Source: Effrenium voratum (lineage: Eukaryota; Sar; Dinophyceae; Suessiales; Symbiodiniaceae). From it: a DNA stretch of 64,000 nucleotides. Position 1 is the first letter of the stretch; each line of letters opens with the position of its first letter. The notes beneath the pieces are model-generated. The model was not told the DNA's origin and made no database searches. It worked only from the letters and a program-made list of their open reading frames with translations. The DNA lies in NCBI GenBank assembly GCA_963377175.1, contig CAUJNA010003294.1, positions 1,286,001 to 1,350,000 of the forward strand, in the 5' to 3' direction. Below are positions 35,704 through 53,600 of the stretch, one piece after another. The translations under genes and the position numbers were made by a program.

Positions 35704-36300
35704 TCAAGGGGGAGTCTCGAAACGTTTGCTGGACCTGGATATCCGTTGGCGAGTTGATTCGATCAGGTTGAATTGTTTGGCTTCGCCGGAGCGCACGAAG
35801 GCCAGGAAGCCGGCTGAGGTTTGTACCTTGGAGGTCATTGTGGGCAAGAACAAGGTCGGCGAGCTGAGGCCTCAGGTAAGCGCAAAGAGATGCAAGGAAG
35901 GATATTAAACTATTTAGGCCCTTGGCTTACTTCCAAGATGGTTCCGTGTCAAAAGAGGGGACCCTCAAAATGCTGGCTTTCCTTTTGGCTGAACCAACCT
36001 GAAAAGGGGACCTGTTTGTTTGGCTTTCAATTCCTGCCAGCTCCTCTACGACCCAAGGCGTCCAAAAACACGTGCCTCATTTGGTGGCTGGGAATTCGGG
36101 TCCATTTGAGACCAACTCGAGCACCGCAGAAAGCAAGGTTGCTCTCAGGCACCATTTCACTGGCAGACACCTATGTGACATGCCGGAGAAGACCGGTCAA
36201 TGAGGCATGACACGCCAGCACTGTTTACCTGTTGCTTCCAGGCAGGTGGAGGTGGCGCATTCCGAGAGTCAGTTGTCAGTGGTCCCCAAAGTAGCTACAC
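35704..36300 (+). CDS. Candidate two-exon fragment, unknown protein
   Basis: A frame ending at a good GT donor (GTAAGC at 35876) encodes KRLLDLDIRWRVDSIRLN, then EVCTLEVIVGKNKVGELRPQ. A piece starting after CAG at about 36244 (VEVAHSESQLSVVPKV) continues in phase 0. The 5' limit is unknown and no family is recognised. A reverse, partial B-family fragment (GTTTCCACTTACCAGGG ... TTTTGAGCCACAGCCATG) lies just before it at about 35608-35666. Confidence 0.35.
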
Positions 36301-38003
36301 CTGGATCCAATGCACTGTTCATACGCTTTCCACAAAGGCAGGCCGAGATATGGGGAGCTTGTCACCATTTGGTTCTTGGAAAAGTTCTGCAAAACGCCCG
36401 CGCCCGGAGGCTTTTTGCCCGAGTTTGAGCATAGCACAACCACACACACAGAAATGAGGTGGCTATATTTCACAATTCGCCCAAGTTTCTGCAAGCCTTT
36501 GGGTCTTTGCCAATGCGAGGCTGCGCATCTTGCTGCCTTTGGGCTTGGACCCGGACAGCGAGCAGAGGCTCTCCGCACGGGACCTGGATCTGAACATGAG
36601 AACTCTCCGGTGGCAATCGAGCGGCTTTTGTTAAATGGCCATGGGTCAAAATCCCGGTTAGCCCCCAGTGAACATCCCAATCCCCACCAAAATACGCTCC
36701 TGCAGGGTTCCGTCTTTCGAATGGTCTCGAGTGTGCGTCGTCTTTGCCTCACTTCTGTGATACAAGTCATCCCCTCTTTTTATGGGTGGTTAGTCTTTAG
36801 GAGGCCCTTGTTGTATCACAAATGTCGTGGGTTCCATTTCAACACACGGCCCTGCCTCAACGCGCGTTCCGAGCGAAGAAAGAAAAAAAACGTCCGCCAC
36901 GGCCCCACTTCCCGAGGCCTGCGTCGCGCCGGACGGGGGCTCCGCCGACTTCGTCGCCGGGGTCTGTGGCTTCGGAGGCGCGATGTGCGGGGGGCATGGG
37001 ATCAACCCGGTCCTTCGGGGCCGGTTGGGCCTGTGTTAGAGGAGTCTTGACAGGCCTGAAGTGAGCCAATGTTACAGTTCAAACTTACAAGATGCGTGGC
37101 AGTGCAAGAAATCAGGGGGTCCGAGAAATTCAGAAGCTTTGTTTTTGAGCTGATCGGATAGCGGGGGTTTTCAGGTCACGAGATTCCCGGCACCAAGAAG
37201 GAGCCGGAGAAAGGCGGGGGCCGAAGGAGGAGAGTGGAGCCAAAGTCAAACCGGTCCCAAACATCAATGGGCGCCGCCCTCTTAACTCTTTGGGTGGTTT
37301 GAGCATGGCTCGGACGTGAATGAGGTGTCAGGAACCCGTCTGAGCTTCCCATCAATCAGGATGCTTTTGCGGAAGTCATACTTTCTGGGGGGCTTTAAAT
37401 GTGCTGTGGATTCCAAGTCCGTGTAAGTGTGCCTATGAGAACCTAGAAGATGGGCTCCCACGCTCTCCAAGCTCAAGCTGTTCTGCTGGTGAGCTTGCCG
37501 ATGCTCGCCATCTGCGAATCCGTCATTCTGGCTGCTTGCGGGATTCGGCAGGATTTGTACAGAATGTTCTTGACGAGCCATGATATCTTGGGCGCTGCAA
37601 ACCGCTTAGCACTCCCTGTAGCCATGCCACTGGAACCTCGGATAAGAAACAGGAGAAGCTGACAACCAAAGCAGCAACCGACGACCAACAATTGCCCGAA
37701 CACATTCATGCTGCGTGCTAGCAGGACAAGCCCAAGAGCCTGAAACAAGCAAGCGTGATGCACACACACACACACATACATACAATACTCCTGCAAACGC
37801 GCACACAACACTCAACTCCGTGCCAAGCATGCATTCAATCCAATTTCACCCATCCACTTTTCCGCCGCATGCCAACGACCTCTCCCCTTTTCCTTGGCTC
37901 CACTCTTTGGCCGGGGGTTCCTGGTGTCCCCGCGGTAAGGGGAGAACCCTCCAAGCCTCGCCTTGGGCGCGGATCCCGCGGATCCCGCGTCGCGCGCGAC
38001 GCG
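36301..38003. other. No firm gene; truncated family A copy
   Basis: A reverse, truncated A element is at about 36641-36701 (GGCCATGGGTCAAAA, then CCCAGTGAACATCCCAA). A GC-rich piece at 36890-37035 could be an exon (LPEACVAPDGGSADFVAGV) and an open frame of 70 codons starts at 37450, but neither has supporting motifs. A CA microsatellite is at 37760-37776. Confidence 0.4.
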
Positions 38004-44250
<6,247 letters not shown>

Positions 44251-45070
44251 AAAGCGCCTGAACCAGAAAGGCTTTTCCAAATCATCCGGATCAGACTTAA
44301 ATGCATGTTGCAAGGCTGCATGGCGTAGTGGAAGGGGCTTGGGTGTTAATTAGTTGGCTCGGCCCCACTTTCAAGCTGGCGTGAGATTCTGTGGGAGAAG
44401 CACCAATTGGCGAGCAAGCTCGCAAGGGAAAGCTCACATCCACTGCAACTTGCCTAGGCTGCTCTGTCACAGCTCAAAACACCGGTACCAAAATGGAACC
44501 CTGGTAAATGGAACCACCAAAGACTAAAACCTGTGTTACCCTAGCTCTTAGATTTTGAGCCACACCCGACACGAAGTGACCCAAGAACAAGACTCGCCAA
44601 AGCACTCTCGCAAAGCCATGTCTCAGGCAGTTCACGTAGAAGGGAAGGGCAGCGGAGGCTGCGGAGGCCTGTCACAGCATCTCACAGCGCCCAACACTTT
44701 TGCGGGCCAGTTTGTTGATCGCAATTGGTCTCTAGCCCAGGGACCAACATCTCATAAAGGCATAAAGGTATGAACAGCAAGCCTTTGGCAATGTGTGTGA
44801 GGGGCAAGTAAAAGGGGCATGTACAAATGCCTCAACATATACAACCAAGACCTACATGCATTAGAACAAGCTGGAGAGCCGATTCAGCAACACGTCAGGT
44901 GTCTACATGTGTGCTTTGATACGTGTTGGCAGACTGTGGGCTGAATCAAAGCTGTTGAATTCGTGCAACCCTTCACCAATTGGCTAAATAGGCTGACTTG
45001 AGGGAACGTAGTTTTATGCGTAGCGAGAGGAATTGCAGCGTGGATCTGAGTTTGTTGCCAGGAAAAGACA
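44251..45070. other. 3' flank of the renalase-like gene; family B copy
   Basis: A complete B element lies at 44470-44568 (CAGCTCAAAACACCGG ... TTTTGAGCCACACCC, with TGGAACCCTGGTAAATGGAA inside). No gene seen. Confidence 0.7.
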
Positions 45071-46300
45071 AAGGCAAGGGGAAGAAGGCGAGGGGGAAGA
45101 CTTGACAACAGCTTGCGGAGCTTTGAGCAATCTGAGCCTACTGCTTGGGACCTTTTGACCATGACAGGGCAAAGATTACTCTGACGACTCTGACGGTCCG
45201 GGCAGGCAACTGGGCTAAGTGGGCAGTGCGCTGACAGAACCGTGACAGCTTCATGGGTTAGCCGCTGATGCTGTGACAAGCCAAGGAAAGGAGAATTCAT
45301 CGGCAAGAAAGGTGAATATGGAAAAGGCAAAGGCAAGGGGAAGAAGGCGAGGGGGAAGACTTGACAACAGCTTGCGGAGCTTTGAGCAATCTGAGCCTAC
45401 TGCTTGGGACCTTTTGACCATGACAGGGCAAAGATTACTCTGACGACTCTGACGGTCCGGGCAGGCAACTGGGCTAAGTGGGCAGTGCGCTGACAGAACC
45501 GTGACAGCTTCATGGGTTAGCCGCTGATGCTGTGACAAGCCAAGGAAAGGAGAATTCATCGGCAAGAAAGGTGAATATGGAAAAGGCAAAGGCAAGGGGA
45601 AGAAGGCGAGGGGGAAGACTTGACAACAGCTTGCGGAGCTTTGAGCAATCTGAGCCTACTGCTTGGGACCTTTTGACCATGACAGGGCAAAGATTACTCT
45701 GACGACTCTGACGGTCCGGGCAGGCGCCGCTGATGCTGTGACAAGCCAAGGAAAGGAGAATTCATCGGCAAGAAAGGTGAATATGGAATTGGCAAAGGCA
45801 AGGGGAAGAAGGCGAGGGGGAAGACTTGACAACAGCTTGCGGAGCTTTGAGCAATCTGAGCCTACTGCTTGGGACCTTTTGACCATGACAGGGCAAAGAT
45901 TACTCTGACGACTCTGACGGTCCGGGCAGGCAACTGGGCTAAGTGGGCAGTGCGCTGACAGTTAGCCGCTGATGCTGTGACAAGCCAAGGAAAGGAGAAT
46001 TCATCGGCAAGAAAGGTGAATATGGCATCACCTGGTGGGAGGGGGGGAAGAAGGCAAGGGGGGGGGGGAGGACTTGACAACAGCTTGCGGAGCTTTGAGC
46101 AATCTGAGCCTACTGCTTGGGACCTTTTGACCATGACAGGGCAAAGATTGCTCTGACGACTCTGACGGTCCGGGCAGGCAACTGGGCTAAGTGGGCAGTG
46201 CGCTGACAGATTCGTGACAGCTTCATGGGTTAGCCGCTGATGCTGTGACAAGCCAAGGAAAGGAGAATTCATCGGCAAGAAAGGTGAATATGGCATCACC
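45071..46300. repeat. 259-bp tandem satellite, five copies
   Basis: The marker AAGGCAAGGGGAAG starts at 45071, 45330 and 45589 (exactly 259 bp apart), then 45795 after an internal deletion of about 53 bp. A fifth, diverged copy runs to about 46300. Copies are almost identical to each other. The unit is not a multiple of three, so the similar reverse-strand frames in each copy are not evidence of a protein. Confidence 0.97.
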
Positions 46301-48018
46301 TGGGGGCATCCTTAACGGTGAGCCAACCAGCTCCCGCAACAGGCTCCTGAAGCGTGGTAGTGTTCGGACTTCCGTCTGGCTACAATCTTCCGTATCCATG
46401 GCAGCAACCAGGTCAGGAGAATCATCATGGTCATGAACCACTGAACTGTCAACAGTCAACTTAGAGCATTGCACTCGTCGAACGGGGAGACGGCATTTGA
46501 AGGTTGGGGTTGCAGATGTGTTTTGGCATGGCTTGGCTTTTCATGGATCCCCAAAGTTTTCGGTTCCCTTGATCGGCTGCACGTGATGGTCATCTCAGTC
46601 TTTTGGCAGACTGCCGAGCTTAGCAGATTCAGACTTTGCCATCCAGGGGCAAAGATTCACGGCCCGGGAGCACTGCAAGGTGCATGTACAGATGTACAGA
46701 CAGGCTGAAGTCATAGCTGGTCGAAGGCTGGCGCATTTTCAGTCCCCCCCGGATTTTCGATTGCCGACAGGCGCCCAAAAAGAACGTCCGAGTCAGTCAG
46801 AGAGTCCCCGTAGTCTTGTTTGGAAGTTCAGCTCAGGCGAAGCACCGGAGATGGCTGCGGGTTTGCTTCCCGTGGAGCCTGCCAAGGATGGAAGGGAGAC
46901 GGGGCCAACGGCGCGACGCTTGAGGGAGCAGCATTTAACAAAAACATGTGGGTCAGGCAAATATCTTTGTCGCACAGGGTCGACGGTCAGAAAGCTTTGA
47001 AGGATAATTAGGGGTTTGGCCTGCAAGCTGTTGAATGTTCAAATGGCTGTGGGTCAAACATGGGTACCCAAAATGGAACTCTGGTAAATGGAACCAAGGA
47101 CTAAAACCTGCTCCCCTGTTGGTTAGATTTGACCCATACCCAAATGGGCGTCCCCCCGAATTTTTGCGAACAAGCTTGCCGTGCTAGAGGTAAGCACAGT
47201 CGCAGGCACCAGAACTGCCGGTGAACGGCTTTCAGAGTGCAGGGCTCCACGGCTGCGCTGGGAAGCCTAGGAACCCGAAGGCGTGTGGAGAATGTGGAGG
47301 TGCAGATGTGCAAGTCTGGAGGTCCACCACTTTGGGTCTTGAAAGACTGTTCTGTTTCATTGGTGGAATGAAGCTTCCGAGCATGCGGTTTGTTGCTCTT
47401 GAGGCACATTGGCGTCGGCTGTGTTTGCTTTCGTGCGATCCATCCTGTTCTTTTTTCCTCGCATGTCCGCCGTCCATCCTGTTTTTTTTGCCGCGTCGCC
47501 CATGCGCACATGTCCGCCATCTCGACAGGCATGGCGTCCAGGAATGGTCTTTCTCAAAAACAGGGACGGCCCGAAACTGGTTTTCCTTTGTGCTTCCCTT
47601 TAAATACAAACCGAAATGGTTAAACCATTTGAGAAGCTCGGGACTGGATTGGGGGAATGGGGCCCCGCTCTCAGGCAGGTCTGCTGACTGCCCCTCGGCA
47701 AGGCCCTGGGCAGTGGCCTTAGGAAAGTGTGGATGGCGTGGGCTGGGTATGGGCTCAATGCCATGCCCATTCATTACAGTCTCCCATTTATTCTTCAATC
47801 ATAATATGCGAGGCGTGAGTAGACATACGTAATCTCTGTGTTTGTTCAGAAACGACAATGTCACAAATATGGATATGGGTCAAAATTAATCCACAAGGGG
47901 AGCGCAGGTTTTAGTGCTTTCCATTTACCAGGGTTTTCCCAAACTGGGTACCTATTTTGACCCAGCCATATTACACGACGTATTCTTCAAAGCCAAGCAC
48001 CGCGCGCAGAATCTTCAG
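46301..48018. other. No firm gene; two family B elements
   Basis: B copies: 47044-47145 (+, TGGCTGTGGGTCAAACATGG ... TTTGACCCATACCC) and 47871-47970 (reverse, TATGGGTCAAAATTAATCC ... TTTTGACCCAGCCATA). The second ends 48 bases before the exon at 48019. Upstream exons of the cyclophilin-like gene may be here but were not recognised. Confidence 0.6.
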
Positions 48019-48770
48019 GCTGGCGCTCACTCTGAGCGCGCAGCCCGGCCTGGACAGCAGCCACCGAGTTCTGGGGCGTGGAGCCCTAGCTCTTTGGTGT
48101 GTTTTGGCGGTTTTTGGGGGCTGGTTTGGAAGGGACACCTAAAGGAAAGCACCATTCTGGTGGTGCCAAGTCTTTTGACACACAGCTGGGGGAAGCTGTG
48201 CAGAACGTTGAGTGCTTGCACTGCAAATTGGCACCCACCAGCCTTACTGGCCATATTTGCCAGGATTGTACTTCATAGAGTCAGAGGGATGCCGGTACGA
48301 GCATCTATCACCACCCCGATGCACAAACTACTGCCAGTTGGTGTTGAACAGTGCTCGACTTATGGCACTTTGATCTAGCCTCAGCCCTACCGAAGCCCTG
48401 TCGCAGCTTTCTGAATGGAGTTTTGGCCCAAATCAAGTGCATGTATCAGATGTGAGGAAATCATGAGAGCTGTTCTTCCAACTTGAAGGTTTGCTTTGCT
48501 TTTGGTTCGAGTTGAAATCTTGGCCAAACTAATTTGGAAGGTGTCACCCCAAAAGCTAGCTTGGCTGCCCTATTTCTGGGTTTTCTTGAGGCACCCTGTT
48601 GATGCGGAATCTTGAACATTGCTTCCTTCTTTGGTTCCTTGGTGCCTGGGTTCCTGCGCCGGGTGAGTTAAAAAACACGACAGGCCCGTGCTGTCCGGGC
48701 GGCGCTGCTTCCGGCGCCTGGAAGCCTTGGTGCCGCTGTCTCACGAGGCGGACGCAAGACGACCGGGTGG
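48019..48770 (+). CDS. Cyclophilin-like peptidyl-prolyl isomerase, two C-terminal exons (tentative)
   Basis: Exon 48019-48075 encodes LALTLSAQPGLDSSHRVLG, like the segment where cyclophilins have a small-residue strand, Leu-Asp, and His-x-Val-Phe-Gly. Exon 48684 to about 48770 continues in phase through a GC-AG intron (48076-48683) as PVLSGRRCFRRLEALVPLS, matching the helix after FGRV (V-x-x-G-x-x-x-x-x-x-x-L-E). Cyclophilins isomerise proline bonds. The active-site exons were not found and the strongly conserved Phe of HxVFG is Leu here, so this may be a diverged copy or a misreading. The end of the second exon is approximate. Confidence 0.4.
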
Positions 48771-48924
48771 TCTTTGAAATGAACAAAACGGGCGGCGGGG
48801 TGTGTCGATGGGCTCAAAAAGGGAGGTTGCAATCTAGTTGAATCCAGTTTGACCAAGCAACAGTTCTAGGTGGGGATGGTCGAAATAAAGCAACTCTTGG
48901 CGCTTTTTGCTTGAGGAACTAATA

Positions 48925-48978
48925 TGGCCATGGGTCAAAATCCAAATCGTACCCCCAGTGAACATCCCAATCCCCACT
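48925..48978 (-). mobile_element. Family A TIR element, truncated
   Basis: TGGCCATGGGTCAAAATCC then CCCCCAGTGAACATCCCAAT. The rest is missing; a short gap and the CT run with the copia insertion follow. Confidence 0.75.
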
Positions 48979-49027
48979 GCAGGTTCCCACCGCCATATCA
49001 GGGAAACCGGGTCTCTCTCTCTCTCTC

Positions 49028-49202
49028 GTTAAAATCGGTTGTTAGATTGCTTACAAGTGCAAGTGCTGTAGTGTTCAAACAAACAGTCAACCAATGTAGT
49101 CTGCAGCTGCCAACCTTTTGACTCATGCGGAGTAGTAAGCTCAAGGCCTGCGGTAGTGAACATACATGCAACAAGAGTGCAAAGTGAAGCATGTAGTTTG
49201 AC
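49028..49202 (-). repeat. 3' LTR of the copia element
   Basis: 175 bp; + strand starts GTTAAAATCGGTTGTTAGA and ends CATGTAGTTTGAC. The ends are imperfect inverted repeats (GTTAAA / TTTGAC). Confidence 0.95.
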
Positions 49203-49214
49203 ACGGCCCCTCAG
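49203..49214 (-). other. Polypurine-tract candidate
   Basis: Read on the - strand it is CTGAGGGGCCGT directly before the 3' LTR, the usual place for plus-strand priming. Short for a tract, so moderate confidence. Confidence 0.5.
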
Positions 49215-49420
49215 TTCAAAGGTCTTTGTAGTACCTTTTCAACTGAAGTGCAAAACATGGATTGACAGTAGTGATGAAAACCATTGTTGTTCATCAATTC
49301 TACTGTATTGGCAAAAGTAGTGACCTGCGCTCAGTAGTTCACGCTGTTCAGGTTCCAGCTCGATGTAGGGCGCTGGACGGAAGTAGTGAAGGCAGGCACT
49401 CGTTGTAGTAGAGCAGAAGC

Positions 49421-50325
49421 TCAAAAATGTAGTCCCCATTTCTGGGCGCGGTAGGCTTGGACCATCTGTAGTCGACTGTCCAAGGTCGCGTAGTAGTTGG
49501 TGGTGAAAAAGGTTGTCATGTAGTTTGGAGCTCCCCGTAGTCGCTCATCATCAATCTCGGGACACGACATGTGTTGGTCGTAGTCCCGTAGAAAGCGGTG
49601 TAGTAGTGCTTTGTGGTGTTGTGTGAGGTTGGTCATTGTGAGTAGTGTGAATCCGTAGTATTGGATGCTTTTGCAGAGGATTGTAGTGATTGCTTTGTGC
49701 TGGAAGTCGTGTAGTTGGTCTCGGTTGTAAAGGTAATGGAGTAGTTCAGGTAGAAGTAGTGGCATGTGGTAATTCCAAACGTAGTTGTTCCTGAGGCTGT
49801 AGTTGTCAGTGAAGGTGGTCATGTTGTAGTTCACCTTGAAGATGGTCTGTGGCAGTGTTGTAGTCGGGAGGTAGTAGTTGTGTTGTACCGACATCATGTA
49901 GGAGATGTAGTCCCTTGTGAAGTGTAGAAATTGTCCTGAAGTGAGGTACCTCAGGAGTAGTGGTTGTTCAATCTGGAGTTGGATGATGACGTAGTTGGTG
50001 TTGTCGCCAGTTGTAGTGTGGAGTGAAGTCGTGTGGTAGTAGTGGACATTGGCTGCTTCAGGTAGTGAAATGCTGAGCAGTGTGGAATTGTAGTGGTTGT
50101 CTGGTGCTCAGTGATGTGTAGTTGGTCCATCACTGTGGTCGGGTTGTAGTAGACGGTGTTGCCGGGTGTAGAATGGTTGAAGTGGTAGTTGGAGTCGTTG
50201 TAGGTTTGAGGTGGTGGAGTTCCATGGTCACTGGAGTCCGTAGTGACCGCCACCTCAGGTGTAGTCGCCCTGTCGGGCGTAGTGGCGTCTCCCATCGTAG
50301 CATCTGCAGTAGATGGAGCGGCCAT
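49421..50325 (-). CDS. Open region downstream of copia pol (possible extra ORF, one frameshift)
   Basis: Between the pol stop and the 3' LTR, the - strand is open in two overlapping frames. One runs from ATG 50325 (MAAPSTADATMGD) to a stop at 49951 and is Thr/Pro/His-rich. The other is open from at least about 49990, through LLRYLTSGQFLHF, to a stop at 49421 and is Tyr/Thr/Leu-rich. A single indel near 49960 would join them into about 300 residues. No envelope-like signal peptide or membrane helix is seen and no family recognised. Because the region is saturated with the ACTAC pentamer, openness may be a side effect of composition (few stops) rather than selection on protein. Confidence 0.3.
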
Positions 50326-50544
50326 GGCTGCAGTGGAATGCAAAATGTAGTGAAACGGGGCAAAACAAATGAGCCTAAGTAGTTGCTACCAGGCAGTCGG
50401 CGAATGCAGACATGTAAAACAAACAACTGTAGTGTTGACTCAAGCCGCCAAAAGTGCAAGTGAAAGTACATGTAGTTACTGTTACTTACATACCAAAAGT
50501 GTCGTGTTACATGTAGCTACTTACATACATGAAATGTCCAAAGT

Positions 50545-50655
<111 letters not shown>

Positions 50656-50683
50656 GAAACTGCTGTGCTGGTCGTTCGTAGTG

Positions 50684-53600
50684 CTAGATGCGTATTCCAA
50701 TGCTCTGGATGAGCCTGTGTAGTGTTTCTTTGCTGATGTATTTGGTAAACAAATCTGCGCTGTTGTGGAGTGTGTTGATCTTAAGGATTCTGATGATGTC
50801 GTGCTTGATGAGGTCTTGTGTGTAGAGGAATTTGAGGTCGATGTGTTTTGCTCGTTTGCTAGTGCCTTGTCGTGTAGCAATGCTCTTGCCTGCTGTGGAG
50901 TCTGTGTGGATGCGTAGGTTTAGCTTGCTGCAAATGTTGGTTTCAAGTAGGAAGTTTCTGAGGTGTAGTCCCTCATTAACTCCTGTGCAAATGGCGTAGA
51001 GTTCAGACTCTGCTGAGCTGAGTGCTATTGTAGCTTGTGTTCTGCTGCCAAATGCAACTTGTTGTTCCTAGAAAGATGATGTTGAAACCTGAAGTTGATT
51101 TCCTGGTAGTAGGGCATCCTGCCCAGTCGGCATCGACATGAACGTCGAGATCCAGGATGTTGTTGGTGTTTGCTCTGAGTGTTGTTGTTGGTTCTATGGT
51201 GAATTTGTAGTGCTTGGTGCCGTGCAAGTAGCGTAGTAGATGTTTGACTCTCTTTTGTGAAAGTTCTGTAGGTGCTGTGAGGTCTCGTGCTAGTTCTTTT
51301 GTGGAGTATGCAATGTCTGGTCGTGTGTATGCTAACCATTGAAGTTTGCCAACAATTCTTCTGTACCTTTTGTGTTGTTCGTGGTCAAGTAGTGCTTCAT
51401 CTTCTATTGTTGGTTTGTAGTGTGCAATTCCTGGAGTGTTTACTGAGTTGCAGTTGTTCATTCCAGGCTCCTCGATCATGTTGTCGATGTAGGAGTCCTT
51501 TAGTCCAAGATTGCAGTAGTTGCCGAAGTGGTCGATGTTTCTTCCAAGAAATTGTTGTGGTTTGCCAGGTTCGAGGTAGCCGATGTGCTTGAGTAGTACC
51601 TGCTTCTGGACGGCCTCGAAAGTGGAGTCGACTGCGGTCTTGTCTCCAAGTACTAGTAGATCGTCCACGTAGACCATGATGTAGCAGTCGCGAGTCGCAT
51701 TGGTGTAGACGTTGGGTTCTGACTTTAGTCTTACAAAGCTGAGCTTTTGTAGAACTTCAGCCAGGTAGTCCTGCCATGCTTTCGGTGAACTGCGTAGTCC
51801 ACACATGGCTTTCTTTAGTCGCCAGATTTTGTCCTGTTGTGGACAAAGTTCTTTAGGTGGCCAAAGGTAGACGTCACGTTGTTTACCGTCGTGGTCTTTT
51901 GCGATGGGTGCGTGTAGAAATGCTGTAGAGACGTCACCTAGTCGCGCGATCCAGTTTGGTCGTGACATTTGTAGTGCGAGAAGTGTCCGGAGTGTCGTGA
52001 ACATTGGTGTAGAGGCGTAGACGGAGTCTTCGTCCTCGATCTTCTCGGTGTAGCCTTTTGCGACGATTCGGCTTCGTACTCCTGGTCCTTTCTTTCTGTG
52101 TACCCATCTTGTAGGTATCGCTTCTCTGATGACGTTGTCGTCGACGGTAGACGCATCTACTTCGTCGTAGACGTCGTGTAGTTTCATTTGGTTTGACTCG
52201 TGTTTCATTCCTTCCAGTAGTTGTGTTTCGTCGTAACCTTCGTTGTCGAAGATTATGGGTTGGTCTTCTGAGGTGTCGTCGTTTGTGTAGGGGGTGATGG
52301 ATTTTCCGTTGGGAAGTGTCACTGCGTTGATTTTCTGTCGTAGTGGTGGTGGTTCTTTGGTTGCTTGCTGCGTTGATCTGATTGTAGTGTCCTTTGAGGT
52401 CTTCTGTGCTTTAGTTGGTTGCATTACTTCTTCCAGAGTTAAACGTCTTAGTGTTTGTCGAGGTGGTGCTGGTAGTGGTGGATGTTGTCGTCCAGTTGGT
52501 GAAGTAGCCATAGGACTATCCGGTAGTGGTCGTGAACTTGACGTCGATGTGGACGGAAGTCGTGGAGGTGGTGTAGTGCGTTGTTGTTTTGTTGCGGGTT
52601 CCGCAACGATGTTGTCCGTAGCGTTCGTTTGTTGTCCGAAATCTTGCGTGGACCTTCTTTTCTCTGACGGTTGTAGTTGCGTATCCAACAGTGTCGCGAA
52701 CGAAGGGTTGTAGGTGTTCCGTCATGGTGCCCATGGTGTGCTGGAAACTTTGTTCAACAGTGCGAGGTCGTATTTGAAGTCCGGTTGTAGTCTCCGTACT
52801 GTTCGTACCTTTTGTTCGCCTGATTCCGTTGCGACGTAGTTTTCTCCGGTTTCGGAAACTTTTCCGAGCCAGATGCATTTCTGCATCCGTAGGTCTGCTT
52901 TCGGAAGTTTCTTGTGTTGTGGTGGAAGGTAAAGTAGTGTCTCGCCAAATTCGCAGATTGCTCGCTCGTAGTTTCTTCCCCAGCGGCGTTCAAAGCTTGT
53001 GTAGCCGTCTGAGTGAATGACGTAGCGATTTACCGTCCATGCTGCATGTCGTACTATCCAAGGTAGTAGACAGTGCTTTGTGGACATCGTCATGCTGTAG
53101 TTGCTTTCAACCTGAGCTTTGACGACGCGGATTTGTCCGAGAAGTGTTCTATGTAGTCGCTCAACGCTTCCTTGACTGTTGCTGCTGTAGGAAGGTGAAT
53201 GTCGTACACTCATTGTGCCGACTTTTGCTGCTGTAGCTTTTAGAAGTGCGTTGAGTGTGTCTTCGTTGTCGCTTTGTAGTATGCCTTGTGTTCTTCCGCA
53301 CTCAAAGATGAATGCTTGTAGGTTGTTGACCATGTAGTCCATCATTGATGATTTGTCTGGAACCAATACTGCCATACACAGTTGTGTAGTAACATCAACT
53401 GCTGTCAGTACCGGTGTGGTCTTTGGGTCTTGTTGTGACTTGATGTAGGCAAAGTCTACTTGAATGACAGGTTGTCGTGATTGTTGTTTCTTGTAGTTGT
53501 CTTGGCGTCCTTTGCCTTGAACGCAAATTGGACACCAGTTTCTGTATGGTAGATGTGTAAGGTTGTGTTCTGCTATTTGTTGTGGAGTGGGCTGCTGTGG

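Noticed and set aside
45071..46300. Similar reverse-strand proteins repeated four times, or a CRISPR-like array
   Set aside because: The 259-bp unit is not a multiple of three and whole units repeat without spacers, so it is a satellite.
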